64,000 bases of DNA from Labilithrix sp. (GTDB lineage: Bacteria; Myxococcota_A; Polyangia; Polyangiales; Polyangiaceae), in the NCBI GenBank assembly GCA_019637225.1, contig JAHBWC010000006.1:1-64000 (forward strand), given 5' to 3'. A model generated the notes under the pieces. The model did no database searches. It saw nothing but the letters and a program-made list of their open reading frames with translations, and had not been told where the DNA came from. Positions 1 through 8,150 of the stretch are shown piece after piece. Both the position numbers and the translations under genes were made by a program. Within the stretch, counting starts at the first letter, position 1, and the number at the start of each line of letters is the position of its first letter.

Positions 1-753
1 AACATCAACCCGCGCACCGGCTACCGCTTCGAGCACTGGCACATCCGCTTCGTCGGCAAGGACGCCGCGGCGCGCTTCGCGAAGGCCCACGCTGCGAGCG
101 GCGTCGGCACGCCGGCCGAGATCAGCGTCGAGCAGTGGCTCCGCGCCGAGAAGGGCCTCGTGGGGCCGGACGCCGAGGTCCCCGTCTGCGACGGCTGCAA
201 CTGCGGCGCGTGCAGCACGCTCGCGGCTCCCGGCGAGAACGCTTGCGACAAGAAGGGCGGCGCGCTCCACCTCGACGAGCACGGCAAGCCCCTGGTCACG
301 TCGGAGGCGCCTTCGATCGAGAGCGTCGCGAAGGGCAAGGCGCGCAAGTGGCGCGGCAAGGTCGTCGAAGTGAAGCTCGACGTCCCGTCCGGCACGATCA
401 CGCAGCCGCCGATCGTCGGGCTCGATGGCGCGGGCTACGCGACGGGCGCGACCTTCGGCGCGCTCGCGCCGTACCCCGAGACCGAGCCGCGCACGTACGC
501 ACCGCTCGCGGACGCGTGGGTCGTCGCGGTCGAGCCTGTGCCGAACGACACCGGCGTCGCGTGGCCGTACCGGGCGGGGATCTCGGCCGCGCTCACCGGC
601 CAGATCTACAACCGCGCCAACGTTCTGCTCCCGACGCGCGGCGGCGCCACGGCGCTACGGGTCCCGATCCCGAGCGGCGTGCAGCGGGCGAAGGTCGTCC
701 TGCTCCGCGGCGGCGTCGCGCACGGCCAGGAGCGCGCCGTCTCGCTCGACTAG
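1..753 (+). CDS. C-terminal part of a VanY-like D-Ala-D-Ala carboxypeptidase (M15 family), 5'-truncated by the window edge
   Basis: The frame is open from the first base and ends at TAG 751-753 (250 codons visible). Near its start it reads GYRFEHWHIRFVG, which matches the C-terminal zinc-site motif of M15B peptidases (family form EPWHWRY), with Glu as catalytic base and the second His as zinc ligand. The family trims D-Ala-D-Ala ends of peptidoglycan stems outside the inner membrane. After the catalytic core comes a non-standard tail of about 200 residues with four closely spaced cysteines (CDGCNCGAC) and a possible small beta-rich domain; I do not recognise that tail. The assignment rests on one motif plus fold context, because the rest of the catalytic domain lies outside the window. 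Confidence 0.7.
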   Translation, partial: NINPRTGYRFEHWHIRFVGKDAAARFAKAHAASGVGTPAEISVEQWLRAEKGLVGPDAEVPVCDGCNCGACSTLAAPGENACDKKGGALHLDEHGKPLVTSEAPSIESVAKGKARKWRGKVVEVKLDVPSGTITQPPIVGLDGAGYATGATFGALAPYPETEPRTYAPLADAWVVAVEPVPNDTGVAWPYRAGISAALTGQIYNRANVLLPTRGGATALRVPIPSGVQRAKVVLLRGGVAHGQERAVSLD

Positions 754-875
754 GATGAAGCGGCGCCCCGAACCCGTCGGCTCTGCCCGACACCGCAGTG
801 CCTTCCCGCCGGCACGTCGATCGACGGGGCGAAGGGTACTTCTCCCGTGCGGTGCGACACCCTAGCGTCATCGCC

Positions 876-1835
876 ATGCAGCGTGCCCTCCTCCTCGCCA
901 CCATCCTCGGCATCGCGGCGTCGTCGACCGCGTGCGCGACCCAGGACATCCCGCAAGCTCACCGCGGGCGCCTCTTCTCGCGCACCGGCCTGCTCGCCCT
1001 CTACACGGGCAGCAACGGGATCAGCGGACCGGTGCTCGATCCAGGGACGCACTTCCTCGGGGTCTACAACGAGCTGCGCACCATCGACTGCTCGACGACG
1101 ACCATGCGCGAGTCGCTCGACACGCTCACGCGCGACGGCGTCCACTTCGGCTTCGACCTCGTGGTGCGGTTCAGCGCGGACTGCTCGGACGAGGGCGTCA
1201 CGCAGCTCATCGCGACCCTGCGTCCCGACACCGAGGACACGATCTCCGCGAAGCGCGTCTACCAGACGTTCGTGCAGCCGGCGATCGGCGAGGCCGCGCG
1301 CGAGTACGTCTCGCCGCTCCGCGCGAACGAGCTCAACGAGCGGCAGGCGGCCGTCGCCGACGGCGTGAAGAAGCGCTTCGGCGAGATCATGGCGACGCGC
1401 GAGCGGAAGCTCGTGAAGATCTACGAGCTGAACATCTCCCACTTCCAGTTTCCGCAGGCGCTCGACGCCGCGAACCTCGAACGCGCGGCGCAGGCCCTCA
1501 TGCGGGACAAGGCGATCGCCGAGCGTGAGCGCGTCGCGGCCGAGGTGGAGACGATGGCGATGCGCAAGGACCTCGCCGAGCAGGAGGCGGCGGTCGCCGT
1601 CGTCCGGATCGAGAGGATCGGCGCCGCGCTCGAGAAGAACCCGAGCTACGCGCAGTGGGAGTTCATGCAGCGGCTGCCCGACATCTACCGGGAGGCCGGC
1701 GCGCGCGGGAACCTGGTGCTGGCGGCGCCGAACCCGATGAGCCTCCCGCAGCTCACGACGCCGGCTCCTGCGCCGTCCGGCGCGCCGCGGCTCCCGTCCG
1801 TGGAGCTGCGTCCCGCGCCGCCGCCGAAGCGTTGA
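876..1835 (+). CDS. SPFH/Band-7 (prohibitin-like) lipoprotein
   Basis: 319 residues from ATG 876. The N-terminus is a short signal peptide ending in STAC, a plausible lipobox. The region GLLALYTGSNGISGPVLDPGTHF is typical of the SPFH (Band 7) entry strand, followed by the alpha/beta SPFH core and then a long charged helix (about residues 190-265, rich in Glu/Arg/Ala) like the coiled coil by which prohibitins oligomerise. The tail is Pro/Ala-rich. SPFH proteins scaffold membrane microdomains or chaperone membrane proteases; a lipid-anchored form facing the periplasm is less usual than the inner-membrane form. An upstream in-frame ATG at 798 exists, but it would bury the signal peptide, so 876 is preferred. 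Confidence 0.7.
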   Translation: MQRALLLATILGIAASSTACATQDIPQAHRGRLFSRTGLLALYTGSNGISGPVLDPGTHFLGVYNELRTIDCSTTTMRESLDTLTRDGVHFGFDLVVRFSADCSDEGVTQLIATLRPDTEDTISAKRVYQTFVQPAIGEAAREYVSPLRANELNERQAAVADGVKKRFGEIMATRERKLVKIYELNISHFQFPQALDAANLERAAQALMRDKAIAERERVAAEVETMAMRKDLAEQEAAVAVVRIERIGAALEKNPSYAQWEFMQRLPDIYREAGARGNLVLAAPNPMSLPQLTTPAPAPSGAPRLPSVELRPAPPPKR

Positions 1836-1840
1836 CGCGG

Positions 1841-1912
1841 GACGCCGCGCCCGGGCGAAAGCACCACGCCGCGCCCGGCGCCGACGGCCACGCCGCGCCC
1901 GGCGCGATCACG
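1841..1912. repeat. Three-unit 24-bp tandem repeat at the junction of two convergent genes
   Basis: Three units with exact 24-bp period start at 1841, 1865 and 1889; each opens with an ACGCCGCGCCCGG core, and units two and three share CACGCCGCGCCCGGCG. The array fills the 72-bp gap between the SPFH gene and the phosphatase and runs over the phosphatase stop codon (1908-1910). The role is unknown; expansion or contraction would alter the shared 3' end. Confidence 0.75.
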
Positions 1913-3602
1913 CCCGGTGCTCGATCTCCGGCGCGACCTTGAAGAACGCGTTCCTCTCGGGATCGTTGTAGCTCCGCCAGTCCGGCACCCACGGCACGAT
2001 GCGCGCGACCGAGCCGTCGTGCGTGATCGTGAGCGCCATCGGCGTCACGTCGCGGTACGTGCTCTCCGCCGGCAGATCGTTGTTGTCCTTGCCGCCCGCC
2101 GAGAACACCGTGACGAGGCGGCCCGCGTCGTCGTCGTACGCCGCCGAGAAGCCCTCGATGATCTTCTCGTGGCCGCGCACCATCGTGTTCGTCCCGACGC
2201 GCTGCATGAAGGCGCGGAACTGCATCCGGCCGAACGCGAAGCGCGCCGCCTGATCCTGCAGGTCGGCCGGGATCACGTCGGCCGTGCTCGGATCGCTCCA
2301 CATCATCTGGAAGCGCATGTCCGGATCGTTCAGCGACGAGAGGTCCTTCCAGCGCTCCTTGATCAGGCGGTCCTTCGGGATGCCGCCGTGCACGAACATG
2401 AAGCGATCGAACAGAAAGACGTTCGGCATCTGCTCGAAGAGCGTGCGGTAGTGCCGGAACACGTCCACGGGCAGGAGCGGCTTCAGCGTGTTGATGGCCT
2501 CGGCCGGCTTCACGCCGCCGTACATCGTGCCGTTCACCTCGACGTAGTACTCGTGGTTGCCTCGCAGCATCACGACGTGGTCGGGCGCGGTCACGAAGAG
2601 CTGGAGCACGGTGCGGAGGACGCCGTTCAGGCTGAAGCGGCCTCGATCGATGTAGTCGCCGAGCAGGACGAGCAGCGGGTACGGGACGTTCGCCGGATCC
2701 TTGCGGTAGGCGTCGACGCGCTCGAAGAAGCGGCTCTGGAGGACGGTCGCTTTGAGGATGCTGTAGCAGCCGTGGAGGTCGCCGAGCACGGTGAGCTCCG
2801 TGCGGGTCCCCGGCCGCGGCATGCGCACGTAGGTGTGACCGTCGAGGAACGGCTCGGTGCCCGCGAGCTCGGCGACGTTCTTCTTGCCGGCGAGGCGGCC
2901 GCTGCCGGCCTGACGTTGCGTCTCGATCACGGAGAGGGCGCGGTCGATGAGCGCGCGGTCGGCGGCGACCTGCCGCGTGAGCGCGTCCGGATCGCGCGAG
3001 AAGTGGAACTCGAACGGCTTGAAGAAGGGGTGGTCGACGGTCGACGGTCCGGCGTCGACGGGCTTGGCCACCGCGACGCGCGTGCTGTCGTAGAGCTCGC
3101 CGTCGTCGACGATCTCGACCTCGACGTCCGACTCGAGCAGACGCCCGAGCTCGCTGCGGAACTGCACCTCGGCGGGGTGCGCGACGCCGTCGGCCATGAG
3201 CAGGCTGTCGATGAGCCGCATCAGCTCGCCCTGGCCTCGCTGATCGAAGCTCTGGAAGATCTCGAAGCAGCGGACCTTGAGCTTCGAGTGCACGAAGGCC
3301 TTGGGGTCTTCGTTCTCCGAGACGCTCTCCGTGAAGAGCTCCTTCACGTTCTGATCGATCCCCTCGAAGACCTCGTGAAAGTGCTTCGTGAACTTGCCGA
3401 TCACCTCGGCGCGCACGGACGCGGCGGCGTCGGGCATCGCCGTGTTCGCGCGGTGCTCGATGAGCTTACCGATGATGTCGCGGACGAAGCTCTTCTCGGC
3501 GGCGTCGAAATCGCCGTCGATGTACCCGAAGGTCACGAGGTAGAAGATGACCGCGTGCATCTCGTGCTCGGCACGCTTCGGGTCGTCGCTGAAGGTGATC
3601 AT
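1908..3602 (-). CDS. TerB-like domain fused to a PPP-family metallophosphatase
   Basis: 564 residues. Residues about 1-165 form an all-helical region with the repeated acidic pattern of TerB-like (tellurite-resistance/DjlA) domains: FGYIDGDFDAAE near 25-36 and LLMADGVAHPAE near 134-145. Residues about 265-520 are a calcineurin-like phosphatase with every PPP metal motif: GDLHGC (274-279), GDYIDRG (315-321), RGNHE (347-351) and VHGGIP. PPP enzymes use a two-metal site to remove phosphate from Ser/Thr in proteins, so a partner kinase in this kinase-rich type of genome is likely. There is no signal peptide; it should be cytoplasmic. The gene lies 119 bp downstream of the lysozyme gene on the same strand, but a strong hairpin separates them, so it probably has its own promoter. 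Confidence 0.85.
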   Translation of the reverse strand: MITFSDDPKRAEHEMHAVIFYLVTFGYIDGDFDAAEKSFVRDIIGKLIEHRANTAMPDAAASVRAEVIGKFTKHFHEVFEGIDQNVKELFTESVSENEDPKAFVHSKLKVRCFEIFQSFDQRGQGELMRLIDSLLMADGVAHPAEVQFRSELGRLLESDVEVEIVDDGELYDSTRVAVAKPVDAGPSTVDHPFFKPFEFHFSRDPDALTRQVAADRALIDRALSVIETQRQAGSGRLAGKKNVAELAGTEPFLDGHTYVRMPRPGTRTELTVLGDLHGCYSILKATVLQSRFFERVDAYRKDPANVPYPLLVLLGDYIDRGRFSLNGVLRTVLQLFVTAPDHVVMLRGNHEYYVEVNGTMYGGVKPAEAINTLKPLLPVDVFRHYRTLFEQMPNVFLFDRFMFVHGGIPKDRLIKERWKDLSSLNDPDMRFQMMWSDPSTADVIPADLQDQAARFAFGRMQFRAFMQRVGTNTMVRGHEKIIEGFSAAYDDDAGRLVTVFSAGGKDNNDLPAESTYRDVTPMALTITHDGSVARIVPWVPDWRSYNDPERNAFFKVAPEIEHRA

Positions 3603-3668
3603 CGAGCCGACAGGCTACCAGCGGCGCGAGCGTCCGCGAAAGCGCGCAGATCCGGCTAAAGCGCGAGC

Positions 3669-3697
3669 GGGCGCGACCCGTGTCTCGGGTCGCGCCC
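3669..3697 (-). terminator. Strong hairpin after the lysozyme gene
   Basis: Perfect 12-bp inverted repeat: arm GGGCGCGACCCG at 3669-3680, loop TGTCT, matching arm at 3686-3697. It lies 25 bp past the lysozyme stop codon in the direction of transcription. No long U-run follows, which is common for terminators in very GC-rich genomes. Confidence 0.6.
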
Positions 3698-3721
3698 ACG
3701 TGGAGAGTCTGCGCCGATGAA

Positions 3722-4438
3722 TCAGAGCGGGTGCGACCCGGTGCACGGACCGAACGGACCCGACGTCGCGTCGCCGCCGCGGTACCAGCCGCCCTCCATG
3801 CACTGGAACCAGACGTTGCTCGAGCGTGACTGGACGCACACGCGCGCGTCGACCATGTCCTGCAGCGTGCCCGACCAGCAGCCACCCTCGCCGCCGTCAT
3901 CCGGCTCGGACGAGCCCGCGCCGTCGTTCGGCGTGTCGTTGTCCGCCGGCGAGGCGATCTGCGCGCTGCCGGGCGCGGCGTAGCGGTCGCACTCGGTCTT
4001 GTGCTTGCGGTAGCCGTACCAGGCGCGGATCCCCTGCATGTTGTAGATGGCGAGCGCGCACTTCGTGTTCGTCGCGGGGTTCCAGAGCGCGTCGGCGTTG
4101 CCCTTCGACGGGCAGCCGCGCGTCCCACCGAGGTGGATGCTGTTGATCTGGAACAGACCGCGGTCCATCGAGCCGTTGCGGTTCTTGTTCGAAGCCCGCT
4201 CGTAGAAGCTCGACTCGTACTTCGCCGCGCAGACCATCTTCCCGATCGCGTTCTCGGGGAAGCCGGCGTTTCGGAGGTGCGTCGCGACCTGACCGGGCGT
4301 CAGCCGCTTGCCGGCGAGCAGGCGGTCTTCGGACTCACCGACTTCTTCTTCTTCGACCATCTCCGCCGCGCAGCCCGCGGAGACCATCGAGATCAGGGTG
4401 GTGAGTGCGAACGCTCCGAGCAGTCTGGCTGAAGACAC
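3722..4438 (-). CDS. c-type (GH22) lysozyme-like lipoprotein
   Basis: 238 residues from a GTG start with GAGGTGA upstream. The signal peptide ends in SAGC (Cys23), a lipobox. Residues about 45-150 match animal c-type lysozyme: the catalytic-Glu block reads VCAAKYESSF (Glu75, hen Glu35) and the catalytic-Asp block NGSMDRGLFQINS (Asp92, hen Asp52), followed by a KCALAIYN helix and AWYGYRKHKTEC as in the C-terminal lysozyme half. GH22 enzymes hydrolyse the MurNAc-GlcNAc bond of peptidoglycan. After an acidic linker, a Cys-containing C-terminal domain of about 60 residues (GCWSGTLQDMV to GPFGPC) has no recognised family. A lipid-anchored muramidase could remodel the wall or attack prey. The main alternative is a G-type or SLT-like fold, but the Glu/Asp spacing favours GH22. 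Confidence 0.85.
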   Translation of the reverse strand: MSSARLLGAFALTTLISMVSAGCAAEMVEEEEVGESEDRLLAGKRLTPGQVATHLRNAGFPENAIGKMVCAAKYESSFYERASNKNRNGSMDRGLFQINSIHLGGTRGCPSKGNADALWNPATNTKCALAIYNMQGIRAWYGYRKHKTECDRYAAPGSAQIASPADNDTPNDGAGSSEPDDGGEGGCWSGTLQDMVDARVCVQSRSSNVWFQCMEGGWYRGGDATSGPFGPCTGSHPL

Positions 4439-4537
4439 AGGTCACCTCGAACGGCAGGTTGGGTCGCGAGACCGAGCTCCCGAGAGGTTGGTTCAGCAAC
4501 TGTCGGACCAGCGCCTACATAAACGCACTGAGTCTAA

Positions 4538-4554
4538 ATGATGTGTGATTTCAA
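4538..4554. repeat. Copy 1 of a 17-bp direct repeat upstream of the lysozyme gene
   Basis: ATGATGTGTGATTTCAA recurs at 4648-4664 with one mismatch; the start-to-start distance is 110 bp. It is AT-richer than its surroundings and sits about 100 bp upstream of the lysozyme start. It could be a regulator site or the trace of a small insertion. Confidence 0.55.
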
Positions 4555-4647
4555 CGCTCGAGGCACGAGGCAGAGGGATGATCTGCCCGCCGAGCGAGGG
4601 AATCACGATCCAGTCGTGCGATCCGCCGCGGGCCGCGCGTCGCGCAG

Positions 4648-4664
4648 ATGACGTGTGATTTCAA
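4648..4664. repeat. Copy 2 of the 17-bp direct repeat
   Basis: ATGACGTGTGATTTCAA, one mismatch to the copy at 4538-4554, placed just after the stop of the oxidoreductase gene (4700). The 93 bp between the copies contain no ORF I can support. Confidence 0.55.
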
Positions 4665-4699
4665 GGGCTCCCATGCACCGAACCTTCGGTGATGGCTGG

Positions 4700-6310
4700 C
4701 TAGCCCTCGGTCCAGACGCCCTTCGTCCGCTCGGCGCGCGTCGGGACGTGCGTCATCGCGTGCTCCGCCATCGCGGTGATCGTCAGGCTCGGGTTCACGC
4801 CGAGGTTGGCCGGGATGACGGAGCCGTCGACGATGTAGAAGTCGTCGTAGCCGAACGCGCGGCTCTGCGGATCGACGACGCCGTCGTCGGCGGTGGTGCC
4901 CATGGGGCAGCCGCCGAGGATGTGCGCCGTCGAGGCCTTGCCGAGGAGCACCTCGAGGAGGCCGCTCTGCGGCGTGCCCTCCATCTTCGTCGCGAGCTTC
5001 CTCGCGACGAGGTTCGCGATGGGGATGTAGGTCGGCGCGGGCTCGCCCTCGCCGGGCGCGCTGTCGAGCTTCTTCGAGAACGGCCAGTACCAGGGGCGGT
5101 GGAGCCGGTAGGCGAGGTGGTTGTCGACCGGCTGCATGACGAGCAAGATGGCCGTCTTCTGCGCCCAGCCGAACGGGATCACCGATCGGAGAAACTGCAC
5201 CGGGTGCCGGACGATCGTGCCGAGCCAGCGGAGCGGGCGGGGGAGCCAGCCGCCCCCGTCGGTGAGCACGGTCGCGAGCGGCGCGAGCGCGTCGGAGCCG
5301 CGCGGGTAACGGACGACCTCGATGTGCGTCTTGTCGTCGACGAAGACACCGCTCGTGATCGCGAGGCCCTTCGAGTAGTCGACGTCCCGCCGGTTCGAGC
5401 GCACGCCGAGCAAGGCCTCGCTGTTCGTCCGGAGGTAGCTCCCGAGGCGGCGCGAGAGCTTGCCGAGCGTCCCGCGGTCCTTGCAACGCATGAGGAGGTC
5501 GACCGTCCCGTACGAGCCGCCGGAGACGACGACGCCGCGCGCGCGTAGCTTCCGGCGCCGCCGGAACAGGCCCGTCGACGTCTCGATCGCGAGCTCGTAG
5601 CCGCCGCCGTCGAGAGGTCGCACGTCGACGACGCGCGACTCGGGCTGGATCGTCACGCCTCGCTTCTCGGCGAGGTAGAGGTAGTTCTGATCGAGCGTGT
5701 TCTTCGCGCCGACGCGGCAGCCCACCATGCAGCCGCCGCACATCGTGCAGCCGGTCCGCGGCGGGCCCTCGCCGTCGAAGAACGGATCGGGCACCGTCTC
5801 GCCCGGCTCGCCGAAGAAGACGCCGACGTCGGCCTTCTTCCACGTGTGGCCGCGGCCCATCTCGTCCGCGACCTCCTTCAGCAGGCGATCGGTCTCGACG
5901 ATCACCTGGCTCTCGGTGACGCCGAGCATCTTCTTCGCCGTCGCGTAGTGCGGCTCGAGCGCCGCCTTCCAGTCCTGCCCGACCCAGCGCGGATCGGCGA
6001 ACGCCTCGTCGGGGGGGACGAGCAGCGTGTTCGCGTAGACGAGGCTGCCGCCGCCGACGCCCGCGCCGTGGAGGAAGAAGGCGTCCTTCACCAGCGTCAT
6101 CTGGAGGATGCCGTACAGGCCGAGCCGCGGGCGCCAGAGGTACTTCCGGACGTCCCAGGTCGTGCGCGGGAAGTCGTCCTTCGTCCAGCGCTTGCCCATC
6201 TCGAGGACGGCGACGCTGTAGCCCTTCTGCGCGAGTCGTAGCGCGGAGACGCTCCCGCCGAAGCCGGAGCCGATGATCGCGAAGTCGAAGTCGAAGGCGC
6301 GCTCGCTCAC
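4700..6310 (-). CDS. GMC-family FAD oxidoreductase (cholesterol-oxidase-like)
   Basis: 536 residues. The N-terminus is an FAD-binding Rossmann motif, IIGSGFGGSVSALRLAQKG (about residues 12-30), and the C-terminus carries the GMC signature HILGGCPMGTTADDGVV and YIVDGSVIPANLGVNPSLT, which closes over the flavin and supplies the active-site His region. In between is a Cys-rich segment, CTMCGGCMVGCRVGAKNT, typical of the ChoD-like subgroup rather than of classical alcohol oxidases. Such enzymes oxidise hydroxyl groups of sterols or other alcohols; the substrate cannot be read from sequence. No signal peptide is evident. The gene is divergent from the kinase at 6397, sharing an 86-bp intergenic region. 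Confidence 0.85.
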   Translation of the reverse strand: MSERAFDFDFAIIGSGFGGSVSALRLAQKGYSVAVLEMGKRWTKDDFPRTTWDVRKYLWRPRLGLYGILQMTLVKDAFFLHGAGVGGGSLVYANTLLVPPDEAFADPRWVGQDWKAALEPHYATAKKMLGVTESQVIVETDRLLKEVADEMGRGHTWKKADVGVFFGEPGETVPDPFFDGEGPPRTGCTMCGGCMVGCRVGAKNTLDQNYLYLAEKRGVTIQPESRVVDVRPLDGGGYELAIETSTGLFRRRRKLRARGVVVSGGSYGTVDLLMRCKDRGTLGKLSRRLGSYLRTNSEALLGVRSNRRDVDYSKGLAITSGVFVDDKTHIEVVRYPRGSDALAPLATVLTDGGGWLPRPLRWLGTIVRHPVQFLRSVIPFGWAQKTAILLVMQPVDNHLAYRLHRPWYWPFSKKLDSAPGEGEPAPTYIPIANLVARKLATKMEGTPQSGLLEVLLGKASTAHILGGCPMGTTADDGVVDPQSRAFGYDDFYIVDGSVIPANLGVNPSLTITAMAEHAMTHVPTRAERTKGVWTEG

Positions 6311-6396
6311 GCGATCGAACAGCTACCACCCCGCGCGGCTCGCCGCGAGCGGGACGGCTGCGACGGCGGCCGGGGAAACGGGTAGGATCGGGTCCG

Positions 6397-7386
6397 ATGG
6401 CGCGGCCTTCCATCCCGACGATCCCTCCGGGCACGGTGCTCGGGGGCAAGTACGTCCTGGGCGCGAAGCTCGGGAGCGGAGGGATGGGCGCGGTCTTCGA
6501 GGCGACCGACGATCGAGGGAACGTCGTCGCGGTCAAGACGTTGCTCGTCGGCCCGCACGCGCCCGCGGTCGCCGCCGAGACGCGCGCGCGCTTCGAGCGC
6601 GAGATCGACGCCACGGCGCGGCTCGTCCACAAGCACGTCCTGTCGCTGCTCGACGCCGGCGTCGACGACGTGACCGGCGCGCCTTACCTCGTGATGCCGC
6701 GCATGCGCGGCGAAGACCTCGGGCAGCTCCTCGCTCGTGTGAAGGTGCTCGAGCCGAGCGTCGCCGTACCGCTCGTCATCCAGGCGTGCCGCGGGATCGC
6801 CGCCGGGCACGCGGCGGGCATCATCCATCGCGACATCAAGCCTTCGAACCTGTTCCTCGAAGAAGAGGACGGCCTCGTCGTCGTGAAGGTGTCGGACTTC
6901 GGCCTCGCGAAGATCCAGGACGCAGGGATCGACTCGCTCACGTCCTCGGGCGCGCTCCTCGGGACGCCGCACTACATGTCGCCGGAGCAGGCGGAGAACG
7001 CGAAGCGCGTCGACGCGCGCACCGACGTCTTCAGCCTCGGGATGGTGCTCTACCACGCGCTCACCGGCAACGTGGCCTTCGCCCGCTCGGGATCGTTCAT
7101 GGCGTTCTTGGTCGGTCAGGCGCACGTCCCGCACGTGCAGCAGGCGGCGCCGTGGGTGCCGGCGCCCGTCGCGCGCGCGGTCCACGCGGCGCTGCTCCGC
7201 GCGCCCGACGCGCGCTGGCCGAACGTCGGCGAGCTCGAGCTCGGGCTGACGATGGCGGCCGGCTTCGAGATGGCGCACGCCCCGCTCTACAAGGCGTCGC
7301 TCGCGACCGTCTCGCAGGCCACGCGCGCCGACGCGGCGCCGCGCGCGGCGCCGCCCGCGCACTGGGAAGAGCTGCTCCGAGGCTGA
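6397..7386 (+). CDS. Hanks-type serine/threonine protein kinase
   Basis: 329 residues. All core kinase motifs are present: Gly-rich loop GSGGMGAVF (26-34), ATP-anchoring Lys in VAVKTLL (Lys47), catalytic HRDIKPSN (144-151), DFGLAKI (167-173) and the activation-segment end GTPHYMSPEQA. It is short: the kinase domain is followed by only about 40 Ala-rich residues, with no membrane segment and no sensor domain, so it should act in the cytoplasm and must be recruited or activated by a partner. It ends 9 bp from the convergent coq4 stop. Confidence 0.93.
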   Translation: MARPSIPTIPPGTVLGGKYVLGAKLGSGGMGAVFEATDDRGNVVAVKTLLVGPHAPAVAAETRARFEREIDATARLVHKHVLSLLDAGVDDVTGAPYLVMPRMRGEDLGQLLARVKVLEPSVAVPLVIQACRGIAAGHAAGIIHRDIKPSNLFLEEEDGLVVVKVSDFGLAKIQDAGIDSLTSSGALLGTPHYMSPEQAENAKRVDARTDVFSLGMVLYHALTGNVAFARSGSFMAFLVGQAHVPHVQQAAPWVPAPVARAVHAALLRAPDARWPNVGELELGLTMAAGFEMAHAPLYKASLATVSQATRADAAPRAAPPAHWEELLRG

Positions 7387-7395
7387 CGCCGGCGC

Positions 7396-8067
7396 TCACG
7401 CCGGGCAGGAGAGCGTCGCGCGGAGCTCGGTCACCGGCGTCGTCCAGTGCTCTTCCCAGCGGAACGTGGGGAGGAAGCTCGTCGCCGCGCCGCGGCGGTA
7501 GGCGTGGCGGAGCGCGGCGAAGTGCGCCCCGCCGAGCTTCATCCAGCGCAGCGAGCCGAACACGGCGAGGAAGAGGGCGCTCGGGGCTCGGATCTGCGCG
7601 TACGTGAAGGCCTGGAGGAGGAGCTCGCCGCGCACGTCCGGCGTGTAGCCGGTGAGGACGTGCCAGAGGTCGTGCGTCTGGCGCATCCGCAGCATGATCC
7701 ATGCGGCGCGCTCGTCGGCGAGCGCCGGGAGCTCCTCGAAGGCGTCCGGCGAGATCCCGTTGTCGTCGAGGAAGCGCGTGTACTCGCGCCCGAGCGTGCC
7801 CTCCGGAAGCTGCCGCAGCGCGTCGAAATCGACGTGCGCGCGATCGATGCGCGGGCGCTCGGCGAAGAAGCGCCGGCCCTCCTCGGACGCGCTGAAGCGG
7901 GTCACGGCGCGTGCGACCGTGCCGGCGTTGAGCGCCTGCGTCATGACGAGGACCTGATCGAGGCGGCCGTGATCGCGCGCGAGGATCCGGAGAGCGCCGA
8001 GGAAGGCGCTTGCGCGCGCGGTGAAGGACGGGACGACGGGCGGCGGGGCGGCAGCGAGCGTATTCAT
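7396..8067 (-). CDS. Coq4-family protein
   Basis: 223 residues from ATG 8067, preceded by AAAGGAG at ideal spacing; a longer frame reaching 8130 would run through the operators. The Coq4 signature HDLWHVLTGY (metal-binding His-Asp-x-x-His) is present, followed by the helical stretch ELLLQAFTYAQIRAPSALFL. In mitochondria Coq4 supports the ubiquinone biosynthesis complex, and recent work links it to C1 decarboxylation/hydroxylation of the ring. Bacterial relatives are often standalone, as here. The gene is divergent from a TetR-type regulator, with two palindromes covering both promoters, so its expression is very probably controlled by that regulator. Confidence 0.85.
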   Translation of the reverse strand: MNTLAAAPPPVVPSFTARASAFLGALRILARDHGRLDQVLVMTQALNAGTVARAVTRFSASEEGRRFFAERPRIDRAHVDFDALRQLPEGTLGREYTRFLDDNGISPDAFEELPALADERAAWIMLRMRQTHDLWHVLTGYTPDVRGELLLQAFTYAQIRAPSALFLAVFGSLRWMKLGGAHFAALRHAYRRGAATSFLPTFRWEEHWTTPVTELRATLSCPA

Positions 8068-8081
8068 GGGCGGCTCCTTTG

Positions 8082-8133
8082 TTGTCACTGTTGACAATAG
8101 GGCCCCGTCTTCTATTGTCAACGGTGACAATAG
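8082..8133. promoter_or_regulatory. Divergent coq4/tetR promoter with twin palindromic operators
   Basis: Operator 1 (8082-8097) has arms TTGTCA/TGACAA; operator 2 (8112-8133) has 9-bp arms CTATTGTCA/TGACAATAG around a 4-bp centre. They share the half-site TGACAATAG. The arms also supply promoter elements in both directions: on + a TTGACA (8091-8096) with TATTGT 16 bp later (8113-8118), and on - a TTGACA (complement of 8116-8121) with TATTGT (complement of 8094-8099). A repressor bound here would block both genes. Confidence 0.8.
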
Positions 8134-8150
8134 AAGATAGCTTCGACGGG

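Noticed and set aside
1917..3659. A 580-codon open frame on + opposite the phosphatase gene
   Set aside because: Same reason: composition is that of a shadow frame and the opposite strand has intact PPP motifs.
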